A DNA stretch of 64,000 nt from Herbinix sp. (GCA_029256105.1 JAQSYO010000007.1:105360-169359), one strand, 5' to 3'; positions 52,677 to 62,557 are shown, counted from the stretch's first letter. The notes: generated by a model not told the origin, from the letters alone. Program-made: numbers and translations.

Positions 52677-55600
52677 ATGGGAAATAATTTGATTAAGATT
52701 TATTATAGAAAATTGGTAGTGCCGGTAGTAATACTGGCACTTTCTTTCATTAGTTTTGCAACGAGGGAAGTGAATCAAGCTTCTGCAGCCTATGATGTAG
52801 TAACAAAATCAAAGTCAATAGATAGATTTGGTGATATTACGGTAGAAATGATAAATGGAAGCATTATTGTAACGGCAAAAAGTAAAGCGGCCGGCGATAC
52901 TACATTAATTCGTTACCAAACTATTGGATTCGGTGTAAGTAAAAGTGAACAGACAAGAACGGTAAAGACAAAAGGATACACAGGCCCAGCCGCACCTGAA
53001 AATATAGGTACAATATGGTTGAATGATAATAACAGAATATCCAGCGATACAGTAGAGGGATGGAATGTATCGGTATTTCAATTTTCTGCCGAAAAGGTTA
53101 ATAGTATACTAAACGGAGAGCTTGACGAAATTACAAACAATACAATTATTTATCTAAATGCAGTATTTCAGTCCTATCATCTTAATTCAGATGGGTCTAA
53201 AACGATACTTAAGGGTCAAGGTGGGGGTATAACCTCATGGCAAGAGATGATGAATGCTGAAGCATGGAGTGAAGATAGTCTTGAAGGGTTTGCGAAGTAT
53301 TATAACCGTAAAATTGAGTTTGCACCGGGACCACAACCAATAAAATTATATAACGATTATAATGGTGATGTGCAGCTTGAAAGGAATTTAGGTGATAAAA
53401 ATATAAATTCAAGTATTTCATTGGAGGATTTATCAGAGTATAAGGCAACATATAAAGGTAATAACTACATTTTAACTGGATATAAAATCGAACCCTATTT
53501 AAATAGAGAAGTTATTAAAGGAAATGGACCCTCGCAATGGACGACTCCAAATGATGATGAAACTACAGTAATAAATTACATAAATGCAAGATCCTTTTAC
53601 GTTCCACTAGGTGGATTTAAAATAATAATGAAGTACAAGCCATTTGTATCTCAATCCTACAAAAGCAACCTATACTACCTAAAAAAAGGCATTACCAAAG
53701 GCCCAATCACTCTAGCAACACATAAAGCCGGAGAAAAACTTTCATGGAAAACAGAAGCGAAAAACAATCCAATAACGGATGAAAAATATTTTGGACCAGG
53801 TGATTATGAACTTCTCGGATATGAGATAAGATCAGCAGATGGTACGAAGACGTATTTATCAAGATATAAAGCACTAGAGTCAGGCACGGTCACCGATGCC
53901 GATTTACTAGACGATAATGTTGAGGTGAAGGCTGGTGGTCTAAGAGTCTACTTAGTATATAGTAACAAAGGCGACAACCCTGTAATACCCACCCCCACCC
54001 CCAAACCAGGAGCAACACCGACACCAGTTCCTGAGATACCACCACTTGATATACCTGTAGGAGATTATCAGAATAAGCCATTGGATTCAATGGATACGGT
54101 AGGAATAATCCGTGCAGATCTTCGTGGGTCGGAACGTTTTAACGCACCACTTGGAATACCCACTACGGAAAGTCTTTATGCGCAGGTCCAAGGAAGTGAG
54201 TACAACGTAGGTTATATATTTACCAAGAAGGTGGTTATTAAAGATTATCCGATTAAGGTATCAAAGACATACAACCTGTCGTGGACGGATGCAAAGGATA
54301 AGACGAAAATAATAACAGACACCGTTGTAATTTCACAGACTGTCACAGTAAGAAGGGCTTGCGCTTATTGGGAAATTGAAAAATTCGATTATTACACATT
54401 TCATCGGGCAACAGTATACAATAAAGCCTTACCGGATGGAGTAAGCGTAATGTATCCAAATGCAAGTTACTATTCCACTCCAGGTCTTATAATAAATCAC
54501 TATTCCAATGAATCTTACCATATAATTCCTCCGGGGGAAGCTACGAGTGGACTAGTCTTACCACCGGAAAGTTTAGCAGGGGGAGGTACAAAACCTACGG
54601 TTCCTGTTCAAGACTTCACCTATGATGCTAATATCAAGACAGGACAAATAAAAGTGAGGAATGATTACCTTTCCTTCGATGGTAGTGTTGTCATGGAAAA
54701 CAGTATTCACGTGAAGCAGACGGATAGTCTCACAAATCTATTCGTATTAAACAGAATTCCAAACTTAAGTAACCAAAACACATTTTATAAACCAAATCAA
54801 ATCATTGAGGCGATCCTTCTGAATGATATATACCCTTCACACGGAACGCTAACCTATACAAACAGCCCTTCAGCGGTAGCTTCTTCTGGTAATACATATG
54901 AAATACCCATACAAGGACTAAATTCTGTGACCGTTCATACACCAGTCATCTGTGATGCAAGCATCACTACAAATAACCCAACAACAAATATAACAAGTAA
55001 TAATAAATATGTTCAAGCCCTGAATGTGGACGAAGACTGTATCCAATTAGTGCTTGACCCAGACGATAGGCTATCAGATTTCACGGTAGATATCGATAAT
55101 TATGGTAAACACCTAAGTTTGCCTGGATATTATACGAGAGATTTTGCATGGGGTATCCGGGATCCTGGTGTATCCTACCTGGCAAAGAAGAACGATATAT
55201 ATCGAAATGAAGTTAAGTTCCCCTTCGATGTTTTCTATCGCAAATCCGGTGAGGATGAATATATCCCCAAGAATACCTGGATGCGTATTGGTCATAGTAC
55301 TCCGACATTTTATCTTCCAATGTGGGTGGATGAAGGAAACTACACGGTAGCCCTTCGTACCATTGCCGTAAATGGAGTCAATACAGAAAGTCAGTTATCC
55401 AAGACACAGACTTATGCAAACTCTGACAGAGAAAACTATGTGGCTACGGATACCGTTAGAGTACAGGTATCGGGCAGGATATATGGTTTAACCTTATACG
55501 ACGTTACCGATTACCCTACCTGGGAAACAGTATTTCGAGCTTCCAAAGGCTCAGCAATACTAAAAATGAATGAGGGGTATCCGAGCGGAATAAACATGGA

Positions 55601-56579
55601 CAGATTTAATACTGGATATTTCTATAATTACACCGTAGGCACCTCTAATCAATATGGTATAGCTACCGGAAGACTTGGTAAATACACATTACCTCTCGTG
55701 AATGGATCTCATCCCAATATTACCAATGTGGGTGTACTAAGGACGGGATATGCAGTAAAGTTTAAACTTACAACAACCGGAAATGCCTACAGTTCAGGAG
55801 ACAGCGTGGTAATAAAACCAAAATTCTATTATGTGGATGGAGAAGGTAAAAACCGACAGGAAGTAGATATTTATTATACGGAGAACTTTAAAGGGAAGAG
55901 TCATAACTTGGTAAAAATGGGAAGTGCTCTGGATCTAACGAACATAAAGAAGTACCGGTGTGGTGAGCAGTTTTTTAGCATGCCCAAGGTTGAATTACAG
56001 ATAATGGCGGACCTTAGAAAGATTGCACTAAGTAAATACTTATGGGAAGACACAGATTTGTTTTCCTATACAAGCATAAGAATCCATTCCCCACTTATGA
56101 CTTACGTGAATACTGATTATTTACGTAGTATTAAGACGGGAACACAGTATGAAGCTATTAAGGCAGCAGGTGTAAAAGATGTAGACATCGTAAAGCGTAT
56201 GCAGTCCTTCTATGGCGAATATTTTATCCCGGCTAATGTTAAAGCTGTTAAGAAAGGCTTTGATGTATATGGGTATGCATCAAAGTATGGGGTGAAAGAA
56301 AATGAAGCGTTTTGGCTGACTGGAGGATATATTATAATTAACTTTGATATCGTTACAGAAGATTCAGACGGTAATAAAAATCTCAGTTATGTTAATAAAA
56401 CCAATGCCACAAAGGGATATTGTTCGATGTGGAATATGGAAAATCCGGTATCAACAAAACAAAGTTATAATGGCAAAAAGAAGAAATCAACTGTTTTCGA
56501 TTTTCTCCCGGGTGATTTTATGGTTTATTTCACGGATTTGAGTTTAAAGGATGATTATGTGACTTATATAATCAACTAA
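52677..56579 (+). CDS. Large secreted protein of unknown function (1300 aa)
   Basis: A signal peptide (about 1-38, ending QASAA) is followed by an N-terminal beta-rich domain, then a Pro/Thr linker (about 435-455; PTPTPKPGATPTPVPE), as found between domains of clostridial extracellular proteins. The following region is about 850 residues of beta-rich sequence, including a segment GLVLPPESLAGGGTKPT. No enzyme motif, LPXTG signal or membrane anchor is seen at the C-terminus. I do not recognise a family. Being coupled to the SLH-like gene, it may be a wall-attached adhesin or partner of the pilus-like system. Confidence 0.6.
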   Translation: MGNNLIKIYYRKLVVPVVILALSFISFATREVNQASAAYDVVTKSKSIDRFGDITVEMINGSIIVTAKSKAAGDTTLIRYQTIGFGVSKSEQTRTVKTKGYTGPAAPENIGTIWLNDNNRISSDTVEGWNVSVFQFSAEKVNSILNGELDEITNNTIIYLNAVFQSYHLNSDGSKTILKGQGGGITSWQEMMNAEAWSEDSLEGFAKYYNRKIEFAPGPQPIKLYNDYNGDVQLERNLGDKNINSSISLEDLSEYKATYKGNNYILTGYKIEPYLNREVIKGNGPSQWTTPNDDETTVINYINARSFYVPLGGFKIIMKYKPFVSQSYKSNLYYLKKGITKGPITLATHKAGEKLSWKTEAKNNPITDEKYFGPGDYELLGYEIRSADGTKTYLSRYKALESGTVTDADLLDDNVEVKAGGLRVYLVYSNKGDNPVIPTPTPKPGATPTPVPEIPPLDIPVGDYQNKPLDSMDTVGIIRADLRGSERFNAPLGIPTTESLYAQVQGSEYNVGYIFTKKVVIKDYPIKVSKTYNLSWTDAKDKTKIITDTVVISQTVTVRRACAYWEIEKFDYYTFHRATVYNKALPDGVSVMYPNASYYSTPGLIINHYSNESYHIIPPGEATSGLVLPPESLAGGGTKPTVPVQDFTYDANIKTGQIKVRNDYLSFDGSVVMENSIHVKQTDSLTNLFVLNRIPNLSNQNTFYKPNQIIEAILLNDIYPSHGTLTYTNSPSAVASSGNTYEIPIQGLNSVTVHTPVICDASITTNNPTTNITSNNKYVQALNVDEDCIQLVLDPDDRLSDFTVDIDNYGKHLSLPGYYTRDFAWGIRDPGVSYLAKKNDIYRNEVKFPFDVFYRKSGEDEYIPKNTWMRIGHSTPTFYLPMWVDEGNYTVALRTIAVNGVNTESQLSKTQTYANSDRENYVATDTVRVQVSGRIYGLTLYDVTDYPTWETVFRASKGSAILKMNEGYPSGINMDRFNTGYFYNYTVGTSNQYGIATGRLGKYTLPLVNGSHPNITNVGVLRTGYAVKFKLTTTGNAYSSGDSVVIKPKFYYVDGEGKNRQEVDIYYTENFKGKSHNLVKMGSALDLTNIKKYRCGEQFFSMPKVELQIMADLRKIALSKYLWEDTDLFSYTSIRIHSPLMTYVNTDYLRSIKTGTQYEAIKAAGVKDVDIVKRMQSFYGEYFIPANVKAVKKGFDVYGYASKYGVKENEAFWLTGGYIIINFDIVTEDSDGNKNLSYVNKTNATKGYCSMWNMENPVSTKQSYNGKKKKSTVFDFLPGDFMVYFTDLSLKDDYVTYIIN

Positions 56580-57054
56580 TTAAAGAAGAGGGACTTATAT
56601 AATCTTCTGCAATAGAGGAATTAATTATGTTTTTTAAAATATCTTTATTAGTGGATAAGCTGATGGGCATAACTCAAATGTTACTTTTGACTATAATCGA
56701 CATTGATTAAAAGGATTTTTATACGAATAATATGTCGTTTTTAATCTAACGGCGAAATGCTATTTAATCTAGTAAATAACATGGTTATTTTGTTATAATA
56801 ATAAGTCGTTAATTTTTAGCTATTTTGAGAGCATTAAAAACCAAAAAACAATAAAATTTTTATTCACTTCATAGAAAAAGCACAAAATGCTGCTTTAAGT
56901 TAAAAGTCATTTTGTGCTTTAATTATTTAATAAATATAATTATTATAAAATAAAGGTAAGACTTCTTATTTCTTGGAGTCCCGCTAACCTTGTCTATAAT
57001 TTTGCTAGAATATAAATTAATAAATTAGAGCATCTTGCTCCTAAGGTTAGAATA
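56580..57054. terminator. Intergenic region with a strong bidirectional terminator (56877-56920)
   Basis: AAAGCACAAAATG pairs perfectly with CATTTTGTGCTTT over 13 bases (56877-56889 and 56908-56920), flanked by A and T tracts on both sides. It ends the pilus cluster and the convergent SDR gene. The remaining stretch is AT-rich and shows no gene. Confidence 0.75.
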
Positions 57055-57987
57055 TTAAATAAAATTAATCTTTGTCATCTTTTCAGATTCCTCCCAAAGC
57101 CTTGCTGCAACCTTAACATCAATTGCCTGTGGTGCGATTTTGGCAACTTTGGGATATCCTCTCATCTCATTCATTCGGGAAGGTCCATAATAAGTACCTC
57201 CGGTTGCTTCGATCGCTGTCGCGGCATAAAGTGACGGCCATGCTCCATGCGCTGCGGGCTGAAATAAAATCGGTCCTAATACACGTCGAATGATTCCAGC
57301 AGGGCTATTCTTTCCGGCTCCATTGGGAATCAATTCTGTTCTTGATATCCCCGGATGAGCTCCCATGCTGCTAATTCCCCACCCAGCGGCATCACTTCGT
57401 CGCTGTAATTCAAGTGCAAACATAAGACATGCAAGCTTTGATTGAGAATAGGTTACCATAGGCTTGTAATTAATTTCTGATTGTAAATCATCAAAGTTTA
57501 TAACACCCGAACGATTAGCTACACTGCTTAAGGTGACCACCCGCGGTTTGTTTCCTTTTAGTAGGAGGGGGAAAAGCTGGGCAGTTAATGCAAAATGTCC
57601 AAGATAATTTGTTCCCATTTGAAGTTCAAATCCATCCTTTGTAACCTTACGCTGAGGTGGATTCATCACCGCTGCATTGTTTACAAGAATGTCCATACTT
57701 TTACGTTGTGTTCTTATCCGTTCACCAAATGCTTTTATAGAGGCAAGATCCGCTAGATCAAGCTCTTCAAAACATATCGAGCCATCAAACTTCATCTTAT
57801 TAATCTTACTAATCGCTTCTTCGCCTTTCACCTTATTTCTACCGGCCATAATAACTTCAGCTCCGGCTCGAGTCATCTCTAATGCTATTTCGTAGCCAAT
57901 TCCACCTGTCCCGGTAATAACAACCGAGCGACCTTTTTGAGAGGGGATATCGGTAGCGGTCCAATTACGCTTGATATTTTCTGCCAT
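57055..57987 (-). CDS. Short-chain dehydrogenase/reductase
   Basis: A 310-residue SDR. The cofactor loop is TGTGGIGYEIA (TGxxxGxG, residues about 26-36), followed by NNAAV (NNAG-like), a Ser in the catalytic strand TLSSVANRSG, and the catalytic YSQSKLA (YxxxK). The pattern and length match the retinol-dehydrogenase-like/WW-domain oxidoreductase group. AAGGAGAA precedes the ATG. It is transcribed away from the TetR gene with about 350 bases between, so that regulator probably controls it. Substrate unknown. Confidence 0.9.
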   Translation of the reverse strand: MAENIKRNWTATDIPSQKGRSVVITGTGGIGYEIALEMTRAGAEVIMAGRNKVKGEEAISKINKMKFDGSICFEELDLADLASIKAFGERIRTQRKSMDILVNNAAVMNPPQRKVTKDGFELQMGTNYLGHFALTAQLFPLLLKGNKPRVVTLSSVANRSGVINFDDLQSEINYKPMVTYSQSKLACLMFALELQRRSDAAGWGISSMGAHPGISRTELIPNGAGKNSPAGIIRRVLGPILFQPAAHGAWPSLYAATAIEATGGTYYGPSRMNEMRGYPKVAKIAPQAIDVKVAARLWEESEKMTKINFI

Positions 57988-58227
57988 TAAAATTCTCCTT
58001 ATTATTTAATAATATAAAATTCATTTATTTACATCATGTACCATTTAAACATTGAAATACCACTTAGGCATTCTGTTCGTGGCATATATCAATTTCTGCA
58101 AATCCTTAAGTGATATAAAGTACCTTATTCTTATTTCTTTCTTAATTAATTAATACTTTGAATGCTATTGAAAGTCCTTAGATAATGATTCATTTAGTTA
58201 TGTCCTTACTTTCACCCATGTTTAAAA

Positions 58228-58243
58228 TTACACACTTGTGTAA
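58228..58243. promoter_or_regulatory. Candidate TetR operator
   Basis: TTACACACTTGTGTAA: six-base arms around ACTT in the intergenic space between divergent SDR and TetR genes, 96 bases before the TetR ORF's earliest opening (58339 ATG). Position and symmetry fit autoregulation. Confidence 0.5.
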
Positions 58244-58338
58244 CTTTGTGTTTTGAATTATAATATACATTAGAGGACAAATCAATATGATTAACATAAG
58301 TTATACATAATTTTAAATATGTGAAAGTAGGTACTACG

Positions 58339-58896
58339 ATGATAAACACCAGTGAAAATCCAGCATCCATTCGTTCCAAAATGTATCTAGTTACTGCATT
58401 ACTAGAACTTATGGCTAAGAAAGATTATGAGAGCATAACGATCAAAGAGCTTACCGACAGAGCTAAACTTTCCAGGCGTACGTTCTATACAAATTTCGAA
58501 ACAAAAGATGACATTCTGAAATATCAATTTGATATACTGGTAAATGAATATATTGAGATACTACAAACTTATGAGGATCTGACACCAAAAGATATCGCGA
58601 GAGAATATTTCAACTATTGGTTCTCCCATAGAGATCTGCTTCTTCTTTTGAAAAAAAACAATCTTCCTATTCTTATTAAGGTTTTTATGGAGTTTTTGAG
58701 GAATATGAACTCACTTCCCATCATTAAAAATCGCCGTTTTGTAGACAGTGAATTACAGTATTATGACTCAGTGTTTGTGGCTGGTGGATTATGGAATATG
58801 CTGAATGTTTGGGTGGAAAATGACTTCGAGAAGAATTGCGATGAAATGACGGATATATTTATGAAAATATTTAATAGAACTCTAATGGAAATGTGA
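58339..58896 (+). CDS. TetR family transcriptional regulator
   Basis: ATG 58339 gives MINTSENPASIRSKMYLVTA; a GTG at 58321 has no ribosome site. The N-terminal helix-turn-helix is typical: LMAKKDYESITIKELTDRAK followed by LSRRTFYTNFETKDDIL (about residues 23-60). The C-terminal helical domain (ligand/dimer) carries a TetR_C-type region. The 185-residue length is normal. It probably represses itself and the divergent SDR. Confidence 0.88.
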   Translation: MINTSENPASIRSKMYLVTALLELMAKKDYESITIKELTDRAKLSRRTFYTNFETKDDILKYQFDILVNEYIEILQTYEDLTPKDIAREYFNYWFSHRDLLLLLKKNNLPILIKVFMEFLRNMNSLPIIKNRRFVDSELQYYDSVFVAGGLWNMLNVWVENDFEKNCDEMTDIFMKIFNRTLMEM

Positions 58897-59482
58897 TATC
58901 ATTTTAGAACTATGGAATATATTATACCATTTACATTAGAAACATGTAATAAAAATTGTAGGTTTTAGCCTTTGTTAGCTTGTCACTATTATAGAAATAA
59001 AACTTGTTAGGAGGTTCAGGTTAAAAATAATACTTTGTTGTTAATTTTCAAAAAAAGTTGAAGAAACGCTTTAGCAATAAAATAATTGCCAACTACCCAC
59101 CCGGAGTATGTAAGCTCCGGGAATTTTTTTAGTCATATGAACTTTTCTACATTGTTAACCTCATAATTATCGATGATTTTACTAGATGGTTGTCTTCCTT
59201 ATTAATCTAATCAATTTGCTCGTTGCCTTAAAAATAAGCCATTTTAATGCGAAGGTAATATTTAGTCTGAATATGAAGGGATATTATTTACGTACTATTT
59301 CAACGCAAATCCAAAATCATAGAGAGTATAATGGATGGAAAAATATTGTAATATTATACAATTTATGATAATATATATTCGAATTATTAGATGCTGATTA
59401 TAGCAATGCGAAGTTAAAGTAATTCACTGTAGTTTAAAAAACGAAGTAAGAAATTATATTAATGGAGGGAGAGTAGAATAAT
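58897..59482 (+). terminator. Intergenic region with terminator (59100-59130)
   Basis: CCCGGAG pairs with CTCCGGG and is followed by seven T residues (59124-59130). It stands about 200 bases behind the TetR gene. The rest, to 59482, shows no gene; an open stretch at 59186 lacks a ribosome site. Confidence 0.65.
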
Positions 59483-60451
59483 TTGATTAATATTCAGCAA
59501 ATAATTGAATACCTTTCAGAACATATTTCTGATCCTGTCCCTGAATTTGTTATGCAAAAAGAAATAAATAAAGAACCAGTTGAAAGTCCAAGATATTTGA
59601 ATGCTTACAATCAAATGAAAAATTCAAAATGGTATCATGAACTTGCCGTTGAGCAATGGGATGATGGATCATGGGGCAGATTTCATACTCAAGATTCAAA
59701 AGCGGTAAATAAGCAAAAGTTTGTTACGACTGAAGCTGCGCTCAGAAGAGCACGTGAACTTAGCCTTTCAAAGGACGATCCAATTATTGCAAAATGTATT
59801 AAATTAATGGAACGATATGTGCGTTGTGAAGAAACGTGGACAGATAATATCGAGAAGCATAAGGATGGAGGAAGAAGTCATCTTCATAGTCGTCCTTTCC
59901 TTACTGCTGCAAACATTAATTTATTTGACCCCGATAATTCTGTAGTAAAGCCAATGCGTGATGTTTTTGTCAATACACTTAAAATAGCGTTATCGAAAGG
60001 TTATTTCGAAGAAGAAGCATGGGAGCAAGAGAACAGGAGTTACAGAGGACCTTGCCTAGACGGATGGAATGCATATCCATTAATGATATTACAAAATGCA
60101 AACTGCATGGAAGACACTCTACAAAGACAGTATTTAGATTATATATGGCATAGAAAAGGCGGAGTATATTATCTACCAAACTTTCCACCTGCTGACAAGA
60201 AAAATGTAGAAGATAAGAATTTTTATTCATGGCTTTCACTTCTCGAATCTTTAAGTGGATTTTCATTATTTTCAGAATTTATGTATGATGATGTTCTTCC
60301 GCATTTATTAAATGAAATCAACCATATTATTTTTGATGATGTCATTCTGACTCCTATGTATAATGTTCGTTACTCCGAAAATTGGCGTGATAAAGGCACT
60401 CTAAAGAAGGACTTAATATTACGAATTGCGAGAATTGTTGTAAAATGTTAA
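59483..60451 (+). CDS. Hypothetical protein, possible alpha/alpha-toroid fold (322 aa)
   Basis: TTG start behind AATGGAGGGAGAG. The segment EQWDDGSWGRFHT followed by FVTTEAALRRARELSLSKDD is reminiscent of the QW-type repeats of terpene cyclases and other alpha/alpha toroids; further helices (PIIAKCIKLMERYV, KPMRDVFVNTLKIALSKGYF) fit helical hairpins. No DxDD or DCTAE cyclase motif is seen. It has no signal peptide. I cannot assign a function. It may form a loose group with the next two genes, which follow at gaps of 160-200 bases. Confidence 0.5.
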   Translation: MINIQQIIEYLSEHISDPVPEFVMQKEINKEPVESPRYLNAYNQMKNSKWYHELAVEQWDDGSWGRFHTQDSKAVNKQKFVTTEAALRRARELSLSKDDPIIAKCIKLMERYVRCEETWTDNIEKHKDGGRSHLHSRPFLTAANINLFDPDNSVVKPMRDVFVNTLKIALSKGYFEEEAWEQENRSYRGPCLDGWNAYPLMILQNANCMEDTLQRQYLDYIWHRKGGVYYLPNFPPADKKNVEDKNFYSWLSLLESLSGFSLFSEFMYDDVLPHLLNEINHIIFDDVILTPMYNVRYSENWRDKGTLKKDLILRIARIVVKC

Positions 60452-60614
60452 CCATACCACATTATAAGCAAACTGAGAAGTTAATGAACTACCCATTATG
60501 TTTAAACGGACAAGTCTTCGAGTGGAAAATTCTTTTAAGTTGGATGGGTATTTTTAAATTGAGATTAAATAGACTACATAGGAAATAGAAACTAAAAAAT
60601 ATGAGAGGACAATT

Positions 60615-61295
60615 ATGAAAATACTGATTAATGACAATATTATTAAGCATTATTTACGTAATGTTTATTTTATTAACGGACACAGTTATGCAGGAAAGTC
60701 AACTATGGTTAAGATGCTTTCTGAGCGATATGATATGATATTTTGTGGTGAAAATTACAATGATGCATTTCCAAGAGAGAAGCTGTCACGATGGAAACAA
60801 CCTGGATTATGTTATTTTGATACAATGAGTGGTTGGGAAGAGTGGTTAAATATGACACCAGAAGAACATTGGAATTGGACAAATAATGTGTCTCAGGAAT
60901 GTATTGAAATAGAAATTCTAGAATTATTAAGATTAGCTGCAACTGGAAAGAAAGTAATAGTTGACACGAATATTCCCCCTGATGTATTACGTGAAATTTC
61001 AGATTATAACAATGTGGCAATAATGCTATGTGATCCACCTGATATTTGTGCGACACGTTTTTTTGAACGTGATGATCCGGACAAAAAATTTATGTTGGAA
61101 CAAATTAAGTTGTGCAAAGATCCTGAAAGAACACTCAAAAATTTCCATTCATGGGCATTATATCATCCGCCAATTGAAATTGACTGGCATAACACGGGAT
61201 TTTACACGTATACCCGTTCTAATTTTGATACAGATACACGAGAAGAAACGCTTGAGTCATTGGCAAAACATTTTTGCCTTTGCAGAGAACAATAA
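60615..61295 (+). CDS. P-loop kinase/AAA-type NTPase (226 aa)
   Basis: Walker A is GHSYAGKST (residues 22-30, Lys28), and the strand VIVDTNIPPDVL looks like the Walker B/lid start. The overall pattern (short, Walker A near the N-terminus, RFFERDDPDKKF lid-like segment) fits small-molecule kinases of the shikimate/gluconate or zeta-toxin-like superfamily. The substrate is not evident. A GAGAGGAC ribosome site precedes the start. Confidence 0.7.
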   Translation: MKILINDNIIKHYLRNVYFINGHSYAGKSTMVKMLSERYDMIFCGENYNDAFPREKLSRWKQPGLCYFDTMSGWEEWLNMTPEEHWNWTNNVSQECIEIEILELLRLAATGKKVIVDTNIPPDVLREISDYNNVAIMLCDPPDICATRFFERDDPDKKFMLEQIKLCKDPERTLKNFHSWALYHPPIEIDWHNTGFYTYTRSNFDTDTREETLESLAKHFCLCREQ

Positions 61296-61496
61296 TTTGA
61301 ATGTACGGACAGTATAGAATGTATCAGATGGATTAGAAAAGGGGTTAATTAAAAGCTGTATCATAAAGAAAATTAAAAACACTTCAGTGTGAAGATATGA
61401 AGTATCTTTGAAACATTATTTACTCAGATAAACAGAGGAGATTAAATATAAACTTCCCATTATATTTACTATATACTAAAGGAAAGGGAATGAATA

Positions 61497-62258
61497 ATGG
61501 ATCTGATTACTATAAAACTCAGCGTCACCACATGTTATCTGATTAAGACGGATGAAAAGTACCTCCTAGTTGATACCGGGTATGAAGAGGACTGGGAATT
61601 GTTCCAGCAGCGGTTGAAAGAGGCGAACGTGGAGATTTCCCAGATCGGATATATATTACTAACTCATCATCATGATGATCATTGTGGTTTACTGCACACC
61701 ATTCTGAAGGAAAACAGCACCATTCGTGTCGTGATGTCGGATTTGTGTAACGAGCTTATTCAAAAGGGTGAAAATGATCTGACGCATGGCGGAGGACTCC
61801 TCAATAAGCGAGTGTCTTTTTTAATCCAGCATAAGCAGGCGTATCTTTCTCTGGTACTTCACAAAAAAGTGGATAAATCAAAGAATCTTAAGTTCCAGCC
61901 TTACAATTCCCGTAATAATGATATATTGTTCACGGGAGAGCCGAAACTGCGAGATATCGGGGTTCCCCTTGAGGGAATAATACTTAAGACTCCTGGTCAT
62001 ACGGTCGATTCCATCAGCGTTTTGTTTCCGGATGGAGATTGTCTGATGGGCGATGCCGCAGCACATATGCTCCCATTTGCAGGTACTCATTATTGTGTTA
62101 TTTTTATATGCAAAATGGATGAATACTATGATAGCTGGGAAAAGATGATTGCAGCTGGTGTAAAATGGATACTTCCTGCGCATGGAGCCCCTTTCCCTGT
62201 TGATAAATTAGTCGGAAATATGCGTAAAAATAAGTCGAAAAACTTGGTTCATTATTAA
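61497..62258 (+). CDS. Metallo-beta-lactamase-fold hydrolase
   Basis: A 253-residue protein with the metal motif THHHDDHCG (His57, His59, Asp61, His62), preceded by LLVDTGY, then TPGHTVDSI, MGDAAAH and the terminal LPAHG. All five metal-binding positions of the glyoxalase-II-like group are present. Such enzymes hydrolyse thioesters, lactones or phosphodiesters; the substrate is not known. AAAGGGAATG precedes ATG 61497. Followed by a palindrome and an IS91-type element. Confidence 0.87.
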   Translation: MDLITIKLSVTTCYLIKTDEKYLLVDTGYEEDWELFQQRLKEANVEISQIGYILLTHHHDDHCGLLHTILKENSTIRVVMSDLCNELIQKGENDLTHGGGLLNKRVSFLIQHKQAYLSLVLHKKVDKSKNLKFQPYNSRNNDILFTGEPKLRDIGVPLEGIILKTPGHTVDSISVLFPDGDCLMGDAAAHMLPFAGTHYCVIFICKMDEYYDSWEKMIAAGVKWILPAHGAPFPVDKLVGNMRKNKSKNLVHY

Positions 62259-62315
62259 TCTGAACTTAACTTTTAAGCGAGTTTGTACTTCCCATTATGA
62301 ATAGATAGTTATCTG

Positions 62316-62392
62316 AAGTAATGCACCAAAAAAGCAGATACCTATCGGTTAGATATCTGCTTCTATTTATACCAGTAGCTGGTGCATTACTT
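62316..62392. repeat. Nested palindrome before the IS91-type element
   Basis: An outer 13-base inverted repeat AAGTAATGCACCA (62316-62328) with its complement (62380-62392) encloses an inner 8-base hairpin AGCAGATA/TATCTGCT (62333-62340 and 62354-62361). The inner hairpin with TTCTATTT could be a terminator for the hydrolase gene. The outer arms suggest an element end or a structured site near the IS91 3' side. Confidence 0.6.
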
Positions 62393-62557
62393 TGAATAAG
62401 AAACTTTATCCCTAAATTAAATGTTTCAAACCTAGTAAAGCTGAAATTATATAACCTTTCTTTGCAACAAGAGCATTATTAGGTAAAATAAGCATAGTTC
62501 CCCCTTTCCCCCATAATAGTAACAGCGGGAATAATTGAAATATTTGCTTGTAACAAA

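Noticed and set aside
59186..59368. 60-codon ORF in the gap behind the TetR gene
   Set aside because: No ribosome site, AT-driven composition, and a low-complexity hydrophobic product.
59483..60451. Squalene-hopene cyclase
   Set aside because: Only QW-like resemblance; the protein is half the usual length and lacks DxDD.
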